Assembly: GCF_037101375.1 (NCBI RefSeq)
Contig: NZ_AP029019.1
Coordinates: 2,108,001 to 2,172,000 of the forward strand
Direction of reading: 5' to 3'
From: Acidovorax sp. DW039
GTDB taxonomy: Bacteria > Pseudomonadota > Gammaproteobacteria > Burkholderiales > Burkholderiaceae_C
Length of the DNA stretch: 64,000 nt
Part shown: piece after piece, positions 46,849-56,227 of the stretch
How positions within the stretch are numbered: position 1 is the first letter of the stretch
Layout of the letters: each line of letters begins with the position of its first letter
Program-made: the position numbers and the translations under genes
The notes under the pieces: generated by a model
Seen by the model: the letters and a program-made list of their open reading frames with translations, nothing else
Told to the model about the DNA's origin: nothing
Database searches by the model: none

Positions 46849-46962
46849 AGAGCGGCTCACAAAACTCAGCGTAGCGGTTCTGGCTAGACGCTGCGTCGCA
46901 GGCAGTACGCGTAGTACGACAAGACGCAGCAACGACGCCAGAAGAGTTTTGTTAGCCGCTCT
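46849..46962. repeat. 114-bp palindromic repeat, family B copy 2
   Basis: Ends AGAGCGGCTCACAAAACTC and GAGTTTTGTTAGCCGCTCT are inverted, and the core CTGCGTCGCAGGCAGTACGC pairs with GTACGACAAGACGCAG. About 1.5 kb from copy 1 and in the same orientation. Confidence 0.88.
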
Positions 46963-46967
46963 AAGCG

Positions 46968-47429
46968 CTAGTCCGGAATCTGCGCCTCCACCAGCAGCGC
47001 CAGCAGTTGCAGCGACTCCTGCCAGCCCATATAGCAGGCCTCGGTGGGAATCATCGCCGGGATGCCTTCCTGCACCGCCCGCAGCTCGGTGCCGACCGAC
47101 ACGGCCGTGAAGGTCACGGTGGTGCGCATTTCGCCGGGCAGGTTGGTGTCGTCAAAACGGTCGGTGTTGACGATGCGTTGACCCGGCACCAGCTCCAGAT
47201 AACGCCCGCCAAACGCATGGACGTGGCCGGTCGACAGGTTGGTGAACTGCATGCGGTACACACCGCCCACGCGGGCATCCATCTCCAGCACACGCCCGGT
47301 AAAGCCGTGGGGTGGCAGCCACTTGGCCATGGCATCGGGGTCCAGAAAGGCGCGATACACCCGCTCTGGCGGGGCGCGCAACACGCGGTGCAGGGTGATG
47401 GTGCCGGGCGGGGATTGGCTTGGGGTCAT
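46968..47429 (-). CDS. SRPBCC/AHSA1-family protein
   Basis: The 153-residue protein has the START-like pattern of AHSA1 proteins: HRVLRAPPERVYRAFLDPD, MAKWLPPHGFTG, VGGVYRMQFTNL and GWQESLQLLALLVEAQI at the end. These proteins bind hydrophobic ligands or act as stress-linked cofactors. The ATG at 47429 is chosen; an upstream Met adds 12 low-pattern residues. It abuts a family B repeat. Confidence 0.85.
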   Translation of the reverse strand: MTPSQSPPGTITLHRVLRAPPERVYRAFLDPDAMAKWLPPHGFTGRVLEMDARVGGVYRMQFTNLSTGHVHAFGGRYLELVPGQRIVNTDRFDDTNLPGEMRTTVTFTAVSVGTELRAVQEGIPAMIPTEACYMGWQESLQLLALLVEAQIPD

Positions 47430-47546
47430 GTCGGGCCTCGGGGGGATGCTTGGGGCGCCCATCATCCCCCGGCCCTGCGCCGCTGTAAACGCCTGCGCCG
47501 CTGGCTTTACACGGTGTTTCCAGCGGTCTTGATCGGCCAGGTGCGC

Positions 47547-47867
47547 TCAGGCGGCTGCCTGCACGCGCACCGCGTAGCTGGTGCTGCCCTGGGCCCACTG
47601 CACCAGGCGGTCGATGTTGGGGTGCTTGCCGGGGTTTGCATGGGCGTCGGCGGTGTGCTCGGCATACCACTCCAGGCCGAGGCTGGCGGCGGCGGGGGTG
47701 ATGTGGCCGCCATACAGCGCGGCCAGTGCCGCATACAGCGCCAGCGATCCGGCCTGGCCGGGCTTGTTCTCCAGGGTGGCAACCACTTGCCCGTCAGCAT
47801 CCAGCACTTGCAGGGATGTGAGGTGAGCGGCAGAGGGCAGTTGCTTGAGGCGGTCAGCGAAGTTCAT
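47547..47867 (-). CDS. DUF2322 family protein
   Basis: The 106-residue product matches DUF2322 by its NFADRLKQLPSAAHLTSL start, the NKPGQAGSLALYAALAALYGG centre (in pieces) and the EHTADAHANPGKHPNIDRL segment. Function unknown. It starts 18 bp downstream of the katG terminator. Confidence 0.85.
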   Translation of the reverse strand: MNFADRLKQLPSAAHLTSLQVLDADGQVVATLENKPGQAGSLALYAALAALYGGHITPAAASLGLEWYAEHTADAHANPGKHPNIDRLVQWAQGSTSYAVRVQAAA

Positions 47868-47884
47868 GGGTCAAGTTCCAAACG

Positions 47885-47915
47885 AAAAAAAGGCCGGTGC
47901 ATTGCTGCACCAGCC
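47885..47915 (-). terminator. rho-independent terminator of katG
   Basis: On the minus strand a 10-bp stem GGCTGGTGCA / TGCACCGGCC with a GCAA tetraloop is followed by a T7 run. An additional hairpin lies just before it. Confidence 0.85.
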
Positions 47916-48017
47916 CGTGGGATCCAGCGGCCTGCCATCTCAACGGCAGGCCACAGCGCAGGGGCGTGAAGTTAACCCACTTTTTCGCCCTGTGTCGGGT
48001 TCCTCCACAATGCCCGC

Positions 48018-50435
<2,418 letters not shown>

Positions 50436-50487
50436 CTATCGCGTTTTCCCTCCACCGTCCCCCCGTATTTCCCGGAGCCTTTTTGAA

Positions 50488-51270
50488 ATGACCCCTAAGA
50501 AATTCATCGCCATCGCCGCTGCGGCCGTCATCACCTGCTTGTCTTTCACCCAGGCGGCGCAGGCCGGCCCGCGGCTCGACAAGATCATGGAAACCAAAAC
50601 CATCCGCGTGGGCTCGCCGGGTGACTACCGCCCCTTCGCCATCAAGACCGATGCGGGCTTCTCCGGGCACGACATTGACGTCATCGAAACCATGGCCAAA
50701 GAACTGGGCGTGAAGATCGAATACGTGCAGACCTCCTGGCCCAACCTGACCAAGGACCTGCAGGCCGACAAGTTCGACGTGGCGGTGGGGGGCATCACCC
50801 GCAACGTCACCCGCATGCGCCTGTTTGACATGCTGCCCGGCTACGCACCCTTTGGCAAAGTGGCCCTGGTGCGTAGTGCCGACAAGGCCAAGTACACCAG
50901 CCTTGAATCGCTGAACCAGCCCGCCGTGCGCGTCATCAAGAACCCTGGTGGCACCAACGAAACCTTTGTGCTGGCCAACCTCAAGGCCGCCCAGGTCAGC
51001 ACGCACGACAAAAACGCCGAGATCCCTGCGCTGATTGCCGAAGGCAAGGGCGACGTGATGATCACCGAAACCTACGAAGCCCTGCACTACGCCAAGGCCG
51101 ACCCGCGCCTGCACGCAGCGTTTGTGGACGCACCGCTCACGCCCAAGAACTACCTGGGCTTCATGATGCCCACCGACGACGCTGACTACACCCGTGTGAT
51201 GGGCTTTGTGTGGAACCTGATCGACAGCCGTGGCGCCATCCAGCAGGCCGCCACCAAGTGGTTGAAGTAA
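50488..51270 (+). CDS. periplasmic substrate-binding protein, cyclohexadienyl dehydratase-like
   Basis: The 260-residue protein has a signal peptide (MTPKKFIAIAAAAVITCLSF..AQA, about 26 residues) and a two-lobed SBP_bac_3 fold: IRVGSPGDYRPFAIK, GHDIDVIETMAKELGV, YVQTSWPNLTKDLQADKFDVA. The QTSWPNL segment is reminiscent of PheC (periplasmic cyclohexadienyl/arogenate dehydratase), and no permease or ATPase genes are nearby. Either an orphan binding protein or a PheC-type enzyme is possible. It is followed by a strong terminator. Confidence 0.85.
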   Translation: MTPKKFIAIAAAAVITCLSFTQAAQAGPRLDKIMETKTIRVGSPGDYRPFAIKTDAGFSGHDIDVIETMAKELGVKIEYVQTSWPNLTKDLQADKFDVAVGGITRNVTRMRLFDMLPGYAPFGKVALVRSADKAKYTSLESLNQPAVRVIKNPGGTNETFVLANLKAAQVSTHDKNAEIPALIAEGKGDVMITETYEALHYAKADPRLHAAFVDAPLTPKNYLGFMMPTDDADYTRVMGFVWNLIDSRGAIQQAATKWLK

Positions 51271-51337
51271 GCCGCCCTGTGGGCGCACTGCCGACCGGAC
51301 GGAGTTACCCCGTCCTCTGCATCCCCCGGCAAAATAA

Positions 51338-51391
51338 AGGCCCCGGCCACACGCCGCACACTCCTTCCGGCGTTGCAGCCGGGGCTTTTTT
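51338..51391 (+). terminator. rho-independent terminator after the substrate-binding protein gene
   Basis: Outer arms GCCCCGGC (51340-51347) and GCCGGGGC (51378-51385) enclose an inner GCCG/CGGC stem, with a T6 tail to 51391. It ends 1 bp before the next gene's ATG. Confidence 0.88.
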
Positions 51392-51392
51392 C

Positions 51393-52367
51393 ATGACCGC
51401 ACCCAGCACTGCACCCTCCACGGCATTCCCTCCCGCTTCGTATCCCATTGGCACCCCCGGCCAGCCCTGGGGGCCTGCCGAGCTGGCCCAGTGGCGCGCA
51501 CGCCAGGTGCGCCAGCGCAGCTATGCCGACGATGTGCTGGCCGCTGTGGATGCGCTGCGCCCCCGCTTTGACGTGACGAGCTATGGCGAAGTAGCCTATG
51601 GCGATGAACACTATGCGCTGCAGGCCATTCGCCCCCACGCCTGGGTGGCGGGCCTGCCCACCGTGCTGGTCACCGGCGGCGTGCATGGCTACGAGACCAG
51701 TGGCGTGATGGGTGCGCTGCAGTTTGTGGAGCAGCATGGCGAGCGCTATGCAGGCCGGGTGAACTGGTTGGTGGCCCCCTGCGTCAGCCCTTGGGGGTGG
51801 GAGCGCATCCAGCGCTGGAACCACGACGCTATCGACCCCAACCGCAGCTTTCGCCCCGGCACCACGGTGCAGGAGTCAGCCGCGCTCATGGCGCTGGTGG
51901 CCCAGGTGGAATCTCTGCATGGCCCATTTGCGGCACAGTTTGCAGCGCACATTGACCTGCACGAAACCACCGACACCGACGAATCCGAATACCGCCCCGC
52001 CGTGGCCGCGCGCGATGGCAAGGCGTTTGAGCCCGGCACCATTCCCGACGGGTTTTACCTGGTGGACGACACCGAGAACCCCCAGCCCGCGTTTCAGCAG
52101 GCTGTACTGCAGGCCGTGGCCCGCGTCACCCACATTGCCCCGCCGGACGAGCGCAACGAAATCATCGGCTCGCCCATGACAGAGCCTGGCGTCATCCGCT
52201 ACCAACTGGCGGCCTGGGGCCTGTGCGGCAGCGTGACGGGCGCCCGCTACACCACCACCACCGAGGTCTACCCTGACAGCCCCCGCACCACGCCCGCTGC
52301 CTGCATTGCAGCGCAGGTGGTGGCTGTGTGCGCGGCGCTGGATTTTGTGCTGGCCAGCAGCCACTGA
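51393..52367 (+). CDS. M14-family metallocarboxypeptidase-like protein
   Basis: The 324-residue protein has zinc ligands His and Glu in VTGGVHGYETSGV and a third His in AHIDLHETTDTDE, followed by the catalytic region TTEVYPDS. No signal peptide is seen. The start at 51393 is immediately after the T-run of the preceding terminator, with no ribosome-binding site; the next in-frame Met is far inside, so this start or a non-ATG one is used. It is 7 bp upstream of a DUF6678 gene, likely co-expressed. Confidence 0.85.
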   Translation: MTAPSTAPSTAFPPASYPIGTPGQPWGPAELAQWRARQVRQRSYADDVLAAVDALRPRFDVTSYGEVAYGDEHYALQAIRPHAWVAGLPTVLVTGGVHGYETSGVMGALQFVEQHGERYAGRVNWLVAPCVSPWGWERIQRWNHDAIDPNRSFRPGTTVQESAALMALVAQVESLHGPFAAQFAAHIDLHETTDTDESEYRPAVAARDGKAFEPGTIPDGFYLVDDTENPQPAFQQAVLQAVARVTHIAPPDERNEIIGSPMTEPGVIRYQLAAWGLCGSVTGARYTTTTEVYPDSPRTTPAACIAAQVVAVCAALDFVLASSH

Positions 52368-52374
52368 CCCGCGC

Positions 52375-52773
52375 ATGGACGACGTTGCAAAGCACAAGCG
52401 CCAGGTGAGGCAAGCGCTGGCGCAGCGTGGCCTGGGCGCGTGGATGAATGACACCAAGTGGCGTGAGCTGCTGGGCGCTATCAACGCGCTGCCGTTTCCG
52501 CCCCCGTACCAGCGCAAAGACCTGCTGCACGCTGAGCCCGAACCCAGCACCTTCGATGCAGACGTTTGGTATCTGGGCGACTGGGTGGAGGGGATTCACC
52601 CTTTGTATTCGATCGAATGGCTGCGCATCCGGCCCCGATACCTGGAGCCTGCCGGCCAGTTGCTGCCACCCACAGTGGTCGACTGCGAGGCTGCGCTGGA
52701 ACAGGCACTGCAGTCCCTGGGGGTGCCCTATGACAAGGCCGATGGCTCGATCTGGATCTATGGCTATCGGTAG
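52375..52773 (+). CDS. DUF6678-like protein
   Basis: The 132-residue product shows the family pattern: MNDTKWRELLGAINALPFPP, PPYQRKDLLHAEPEP, ADVWYLGDWVEGIHPLYSIEW, RIRPRYLE and WIYGYR at the end. It starts 7 bp after the M14 gene. No known function; the family is often near small immunity-like genes. Confidence 0.78.
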   Translation: MDDVAKHKRQVRQALAQRGLGAWMNDTKWRELLGAINALPFPPPYQRKDLLHAEPEPSTFDADVWYLGDWVEGIHPLYSIEWLRIRPRYLEPAGQLLPPTVVDCEAALEQALQSLGVPYDKADGSIWIYGYR

Positions 52774-52792
52774 TGAGTATCTGAATAAAAAT

Positions 52793-52841
52793 GGCTGCTA
52801 GTGCTTATGGATAAAGCGCTGGCAGCTATTGAAAGCGTAGC
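52793..52841 (+). repeat. dispersed intergenic repeat, family A copy 8
   Basis: Reads GGCTGCTAGTGCTTATGGAT then AAAGCGCTGGCAGCTATTG and ends GCGTAGC. It lies between convergent genes. Confidence 0.85.
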
Positions 52842-52855
52842 AATCTGCGCCGCAG

Positions 52856-53377
52856 TCACGCCTTCCACGCCCCCCGGTGCGATGCCGATGCCTCCTCAAT
52901 CAGCGCAGGCCCAATGCATTCGATGGCGTGGCCTGAGGTGTTGAACACATCGCGGCACGACAGCTCGGCATCGCGCTGGTCCAGCCGCTCGCCACGGAAC
53001 ACGCGCAGCCGCTCGGCGTCGATGCCGTACACCACGCGGCCAATGGCCGACCAGAAGATGGCACCTGCGCACATCACGCACGGCTCGCCCGACGAGTAGA
53101 GCGTGGCCTGGGCCAGCGCCTCGCGGCTGTGGCGCGGGCTCGCCAGGCGGATGGCCGATGTCTCGGCGTGCGCCGTGCAGTCGCCCGTCTCGCCATTGGC
53201 GTTCCAGGCCTCGGCCAGCACGGTGTCGTCTGGCGCCACAATCACCGCGCCAAAAGGGCGGTTGCCACGCGCACGGGCCGTGTCGGCCAGCGCAATGGCG
53301 TGGCGCAGGTAGCGGCCATCGCGCTCGTCCAGTGGCACCTCTGCTGGCAGCATCGGCTGGGTGGGCAGGGCCGTCAT
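52856..53377 (-). CDS. nucleoside/nucleobase deaminase (CDA superfamily)
   Basis: The 173-residue protein is a zinc deaminase with HAE at 70-72 (His ligand and catalytic Glu) and SGEPCVMC with Cys100 and Cys103. The NRPFGAVIV segment is typical of guanine or tRNA-adenosine deaminase-like proteins. It overlaps the upstream substrate-binding protein gene by 4 bp, which suggests a nucleobase scavenging role. Whether the base is guanine, cytosine or a thiamin-related pyrimidine is unknown. Confidence 0.88.
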   Translation of the reverse strand: MTALPTQPMLPAEVPLDERDGRYLRHAIALADTARARGNRPFGAVIVAPDDTVLAEAWNANGETGDCTAHAETSAIRLASPRHSREALAQATLYSSGEPCVMCAGAIFWSAIGRVVYGIDAERLRVFRGERLDQRDAELSCRDVFNTSGHAIECIGPALIEEASASHRGAWKA

Positions 53378-54393
53378 GCTGCCACCTTGCGGTCAACCGC
53401 TGCGGGCAAAAAGCTGGGGTTGAACACCCGGTCTGCCGCAGGTTTGCGCGCCAGGCCGTACACGGTGGCCACTTCGTCCACCTGCTGCGCCAGCACGCTG
53501 GCCTGCACGCCGCCCAGGCCCACGCTTTGCACCTCGGGTGCAGCCAGGTATTGGCGGGTGATGGTCCAGCGCTCGCGCTCCACATCCATGTTCAAAATCG
53601 GCTCGCGTGTCTTGATGGCGGCCAGCGCGGCATCGGGGTTTTGCAGCGTCTCGCGCAGGGCGCGGTTGCTGGCGCGCAGGAAGGCTTTGGCCGCCTCGGG
53701 CTTGTCTTGCAGCAGCTTGCCCGCCAGGATGGCGTTGCCATACAGCTGCAAGCCCGCCTTGCCGTATTCGAGCACGGCCAGGTCTTTGGTGGGCATGCGT
53801 GCAAACAGCGACACGGCCGAGTCGTGAAAGTACGTGGCGGCGTCCACATCGCCGCGCACCATCACGTTGTCGCGGGCGCTGAAATCGGTGGTCACCCATT
53901 CAAACAGGTCGGTTGTGGTCTTGAGGCTGCGCGCCACCATGGGCCAACTGCGGCGGGTGGATTCCACCGCCGCCGCCGCCACGCGCTTGCCTTTGAGCGA
54001 GGCAAAGTCGCTGGTCACGCCCTTGTCCTTGCGGCCAATGATGACGAAGGGCGCGCGGTTGTAGTACTGGTAGATGGCCTGCACCGGCGTGTCGGGGTTT
54101 TGGGCGTGGAACTCGGTCAACGAGCTGATATCGCCCAGCCCCAGGTCATACGCCCCGCTGGCCACGCGGGTGATGGAGGCGACTGATCCCGCGCCCACAT
54201 CAATGCTCACGTCCAGCCCTTCGTCCTTGTAGTAGCCCTTGGCCAGCGCCAGAAAGAAGGGCGACGTCTGACTGGTGACCCGAAAGTCCAGCGTGAACTT
54301 GAGCGGTGTGAGCGGCCCCTGGGCGTGCACCCACGGTGCAGCAAGGCTGATGGAAGAGGCGACAGAGGTGGAGAGAAACAGGCGTCTTTGCAT
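53374..54393 (-). CDS. NMT1/SsuA-like ABC substrate-binding protein
   Basis: The 339-residue protein has a signal peptide (MQRRLFLSTSVASSISLAAP..AQ) and the NMT1/THI5-like fold: KFTLDFRVTSQTSPFFLALAKGYYKDEG (in pieces), GSVASITRVASGAYDLGLGD. Members bind aromatic sulfonates, pyrimidines or nitrile-like compounds. No permease or ATPase gene is adjacent. The ATG at 54393 is selected; the upstream frame has no protein character. Coupled by ATGA overlap to the deaminase. Confidence 0.88.
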   Translation of the reverse strand: MQRRLFLSTSVASSISLAAPWVHAQGPLTPLKFTLDFRVTSQTSPFFLALAKGYYKDEGLDVSIDVGAGSVASITRVASGAYDLGLGDISSLTEFHAQNPDTPVQAIYQYYNRAPFVIIGRKDKGVTSDFASLKGKRVAAAAVESTRRSWPMVARSLKTTTDLFEWVTTDFSARDNVMVRGDVDAATYFHDSAVSLFARMPTKDLAVLEYGKAGLQLYGNAILAGKLLQDKPEAAKAFLRASNRALRETLQNPDAALAAIKTREPILNMDVERERWTITRQYLAAPEVQSVGLGGVQASVLAQQVDEVATVYGLARKPAADRVFNPSFLPAAVDRKVAA

Positions 54394-54566
54394 GGTGGTG
54401 CCCCATTGAACAAGTGCTGCAGACCACCGACCGCACTCGCCGTGGCGGGGCAGGGCGCGCGCCCCTGCACAAGGCAAACGGGCACCCGCACCAGCCACCG
54501 GCACACGCCAGGCAGGTCGGCACGTAACTGAGCAATTTCCGGGCGGCACAGGCGCGGGGCCTGTGT

Positions 54567-54892
54567 GCTGAACGCTTCTACTCAAGGGCATGCCAATGCA
54601 TGAAGCGTGCCCGGCGCGCGACACGATGGCTGTGCCTGGCCTGTGATTGAGGCTGTTCTTGCTGCAACGCAAAGGGTGCGCGGCGTTTTTGTGGTGGTGG
54701 CTGCGCGGCCTGCTGGCTGCTTGCGTTGGCCTGCGTACACGGCGCTGCACCAGCTTGCGCACGCCGTTGTGGTGCAGGGCATCACCGAAGTAGGGCGGGT
54801 GCTGTGTTTTTGAGAGCGGATCGTTGCTGTGAGACCACCGCATCGCTGGCCCCTGAATTGCTTGAGTGAGGGCAAGAGTAGAAGCGTTCAGC
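54567..54892. repeat. 17-bp perfect inverted repeat pair in the SBP/oxygenase intergenic region
   Basis: GCTGAACGCTTCTACTC at 54567-54583 recurs in inverted form, GAGTAGAAGCGTTCAGC, at 54876-54892. Each copy points the same way toward its own divergent gene. This could be two operator or leader elements, or the termini of a small mobile element; no flanking duplication is seen. Confidence 0.7.
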
Positions 54893-55095
54893 GCTGCAGC
54901 TTTCACCCACCAGAGGGCGGAGGCAGCAGGCGGGTCATTGCTCTTGAAGAGGGAAGCGGCCTTGCACTGCGGGGCCGTTGCCTATGTCCACTTCAAGGGT
55001 GCCCAGGCGCATGCATGGGTCAGTGAACGTGTCTGCTGTGCGCTGCACACCGATGGCACCACTGGCCGGTGCAGGCCCCGCCCTTGTTGATTTTT

Positions 55096-55107
55096 GTACC
55101 TCGGTAC
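55096..55107. promoter_or_regulatory. GTACC-TC-GGTAC dyad at the oxygenase start
   Basis: The arms GTACC and GGTAC lie 20 bp before the ATG, just ahead of an AAGGAA ribosome-binding site. It may be an operator for a GntR-like factor; no regulator gene is in the neighbourhood. Confidence 0.35.
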
Positions 55108-55126
55108 TTTGACAAGGAACACTGCC

Positions 55127-56176
55127 ATGACCACTGCTAACGCTGAAACGACCCAGCCTCACAGCTTTTCCAACACGCCGTATTCCCCCTCCGTCGCACC
55201 CGATGTGGCGGGCGAGCTGGCCAAGGAAGCCCGCATGGGCGACATGGGCCAGGAGACCCACGCCCGCGAGGTGCGCTGTATTGACCTGAGCGACTTTGAA
55301 CACCGCAAACGCGAGATTGCCGACGAGCTGTGGAGCGCGGCGGTAGACATCGGCTTCTTCCAGGTCAGCCACCACGGCATTGCGCTGCAGGACATTCGCG
55401 ATGCCTTTGCGCGGGCCGAGGCCTTCTTTGCCCTGCCAGCCGACACCAAGGCGCAGTGGCCCCTGTCCCGCAACGCGGGGTGGGAGCACAAGAGCCAGAT
55501 CCGCCCCTCCACCCGCACGCCTGACCAAAAAGAGTCCTACCAGATCACCCGCCCCCGCATGCAGGGCCTGTGGCCCACCGATGCCGAGCTGCCCGGCTTT
55601 CAGCAAGCCAGCCTGGCCTTTGAGCGCCAGTGCTGGGAGGTCGCCATGCGCCTGCTGTCGTGCTTTGCGTACAAGCTGGGGTTTGACGAAGGCTTCTTCA
55701 CCCGCGCCCACAACCCCGAGGTGCCCAGCTACCAAAGCACGCTGCGCATGCTGCACTACTTTGCGGTAGACCCGGCCCTCAAAGACGAGCTGGGCCTGTG
55801 GCGCGCGGGGGCGCATACCGACTTTGACTGCCTGACGCTGCTGTTCCAGCGCCCAGGGCAGGGTGGGCTGCAGGTGTTGCCCGGCAAAGAGATGGAAGGC
55901 CGCCAGTGGACGCCGGTGGAACCTGCCGAGGGCGTTATCACCTGCAACATCGGCGACATGCTGACCCGCTGGAGTGACGACGTGCTGCCCAGCAACTTCC
56001 ACCGCGTGCGCAACCCGCTGCCGCATGAATACCAAGGGGCCCGCTACAGCCTGGCCTTTTTTGCGCAGGCCAATGAAGATGCAGTGATTGAAGGCCCCGG
56101 CAGAAAGTACCCGCCCATCACCGGGGCCGAATACCTGCGTCAGCGCATCAGCGCCAATTTTTCCAACCGGTATTGA
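55127..56176 (+). CDS. isopenicillin N synthase-family 2-oxoglutarate/Fe(II) oxygenase
   Basis: The 349-residue protein has the full iron site: His230 and Asp232 in AHTDFDCLTL, and His292 in NFHRVRNP, with Arg306 in ARYSLAFF for the co-substrate. The N-terminal VRCIDLSDF and VDIGFFQVSHHGI are typical. The ATG at 55127 has AAGGAA 7 bp upstream. It is divergent from the SBP-deaminase pair and may act on the same compounds, such as a purine or pyrimidine derivative, though the substrate is not deducible. Confidence 0.9.
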   Translation: MTTANAETTQPHSFSNTPYSPSVAPDVAGELAKEARMGDMGQETHAREVRCIDLSDFEHRKREIADELWSAAVDIGFFQVSHHGIALQDIRDAFARAEAFFALPADTKAQWPLSRNAGWEHKSQIRPSTRTPDQKESYQITRPRMQGLWPTDAELPGFQQASLAFERQCWEVAMRLLSCFAYKLGFDEGFFTRAHNPEVPSYQSTLRMLHYFAVDPALKDELGLWRAGAHTDFDCLTLLFQRPGQGGLQVLPGKEMEGRQWTPVEPAEGVITCNIGDMLTRWSDDVLPSNFHRVRNPLPHEYQGARYSLAFFAQANEDAVIEGPGRKYPPITGAEYLRQRISANFSNRY

Positions 56177-56227
56177 GGTGGCGGCAGCGTCGGCTGAAAG
56201 CGCGCGCCGCGCAGGCCCCGCGCTGCA

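Larger units (their letters stand above)
54394..55126. other. 733-bp intergenic region between SBP and oxygenase genes
   Basis: The region separates divergent genes and carries the 17-bp inverted repeats listed separately. No gene is supported: open frames inside it do not resemble proteins. A GTACC-TC-GGTAC dyad lies near the oxygenase start. Confidence 0.5.

Noticed and set aside
54607..54813. Small gene inside the SBP/oxygenase intergenic region
   Set aside because: The short frames here have no ribosome site and no protein-like pattern.
54567..54892. Insertion sequence between the inverted repeats
   Set aside because: There is no transposase and no target duplication, so the repeats are reported as such and not as a mobile element.
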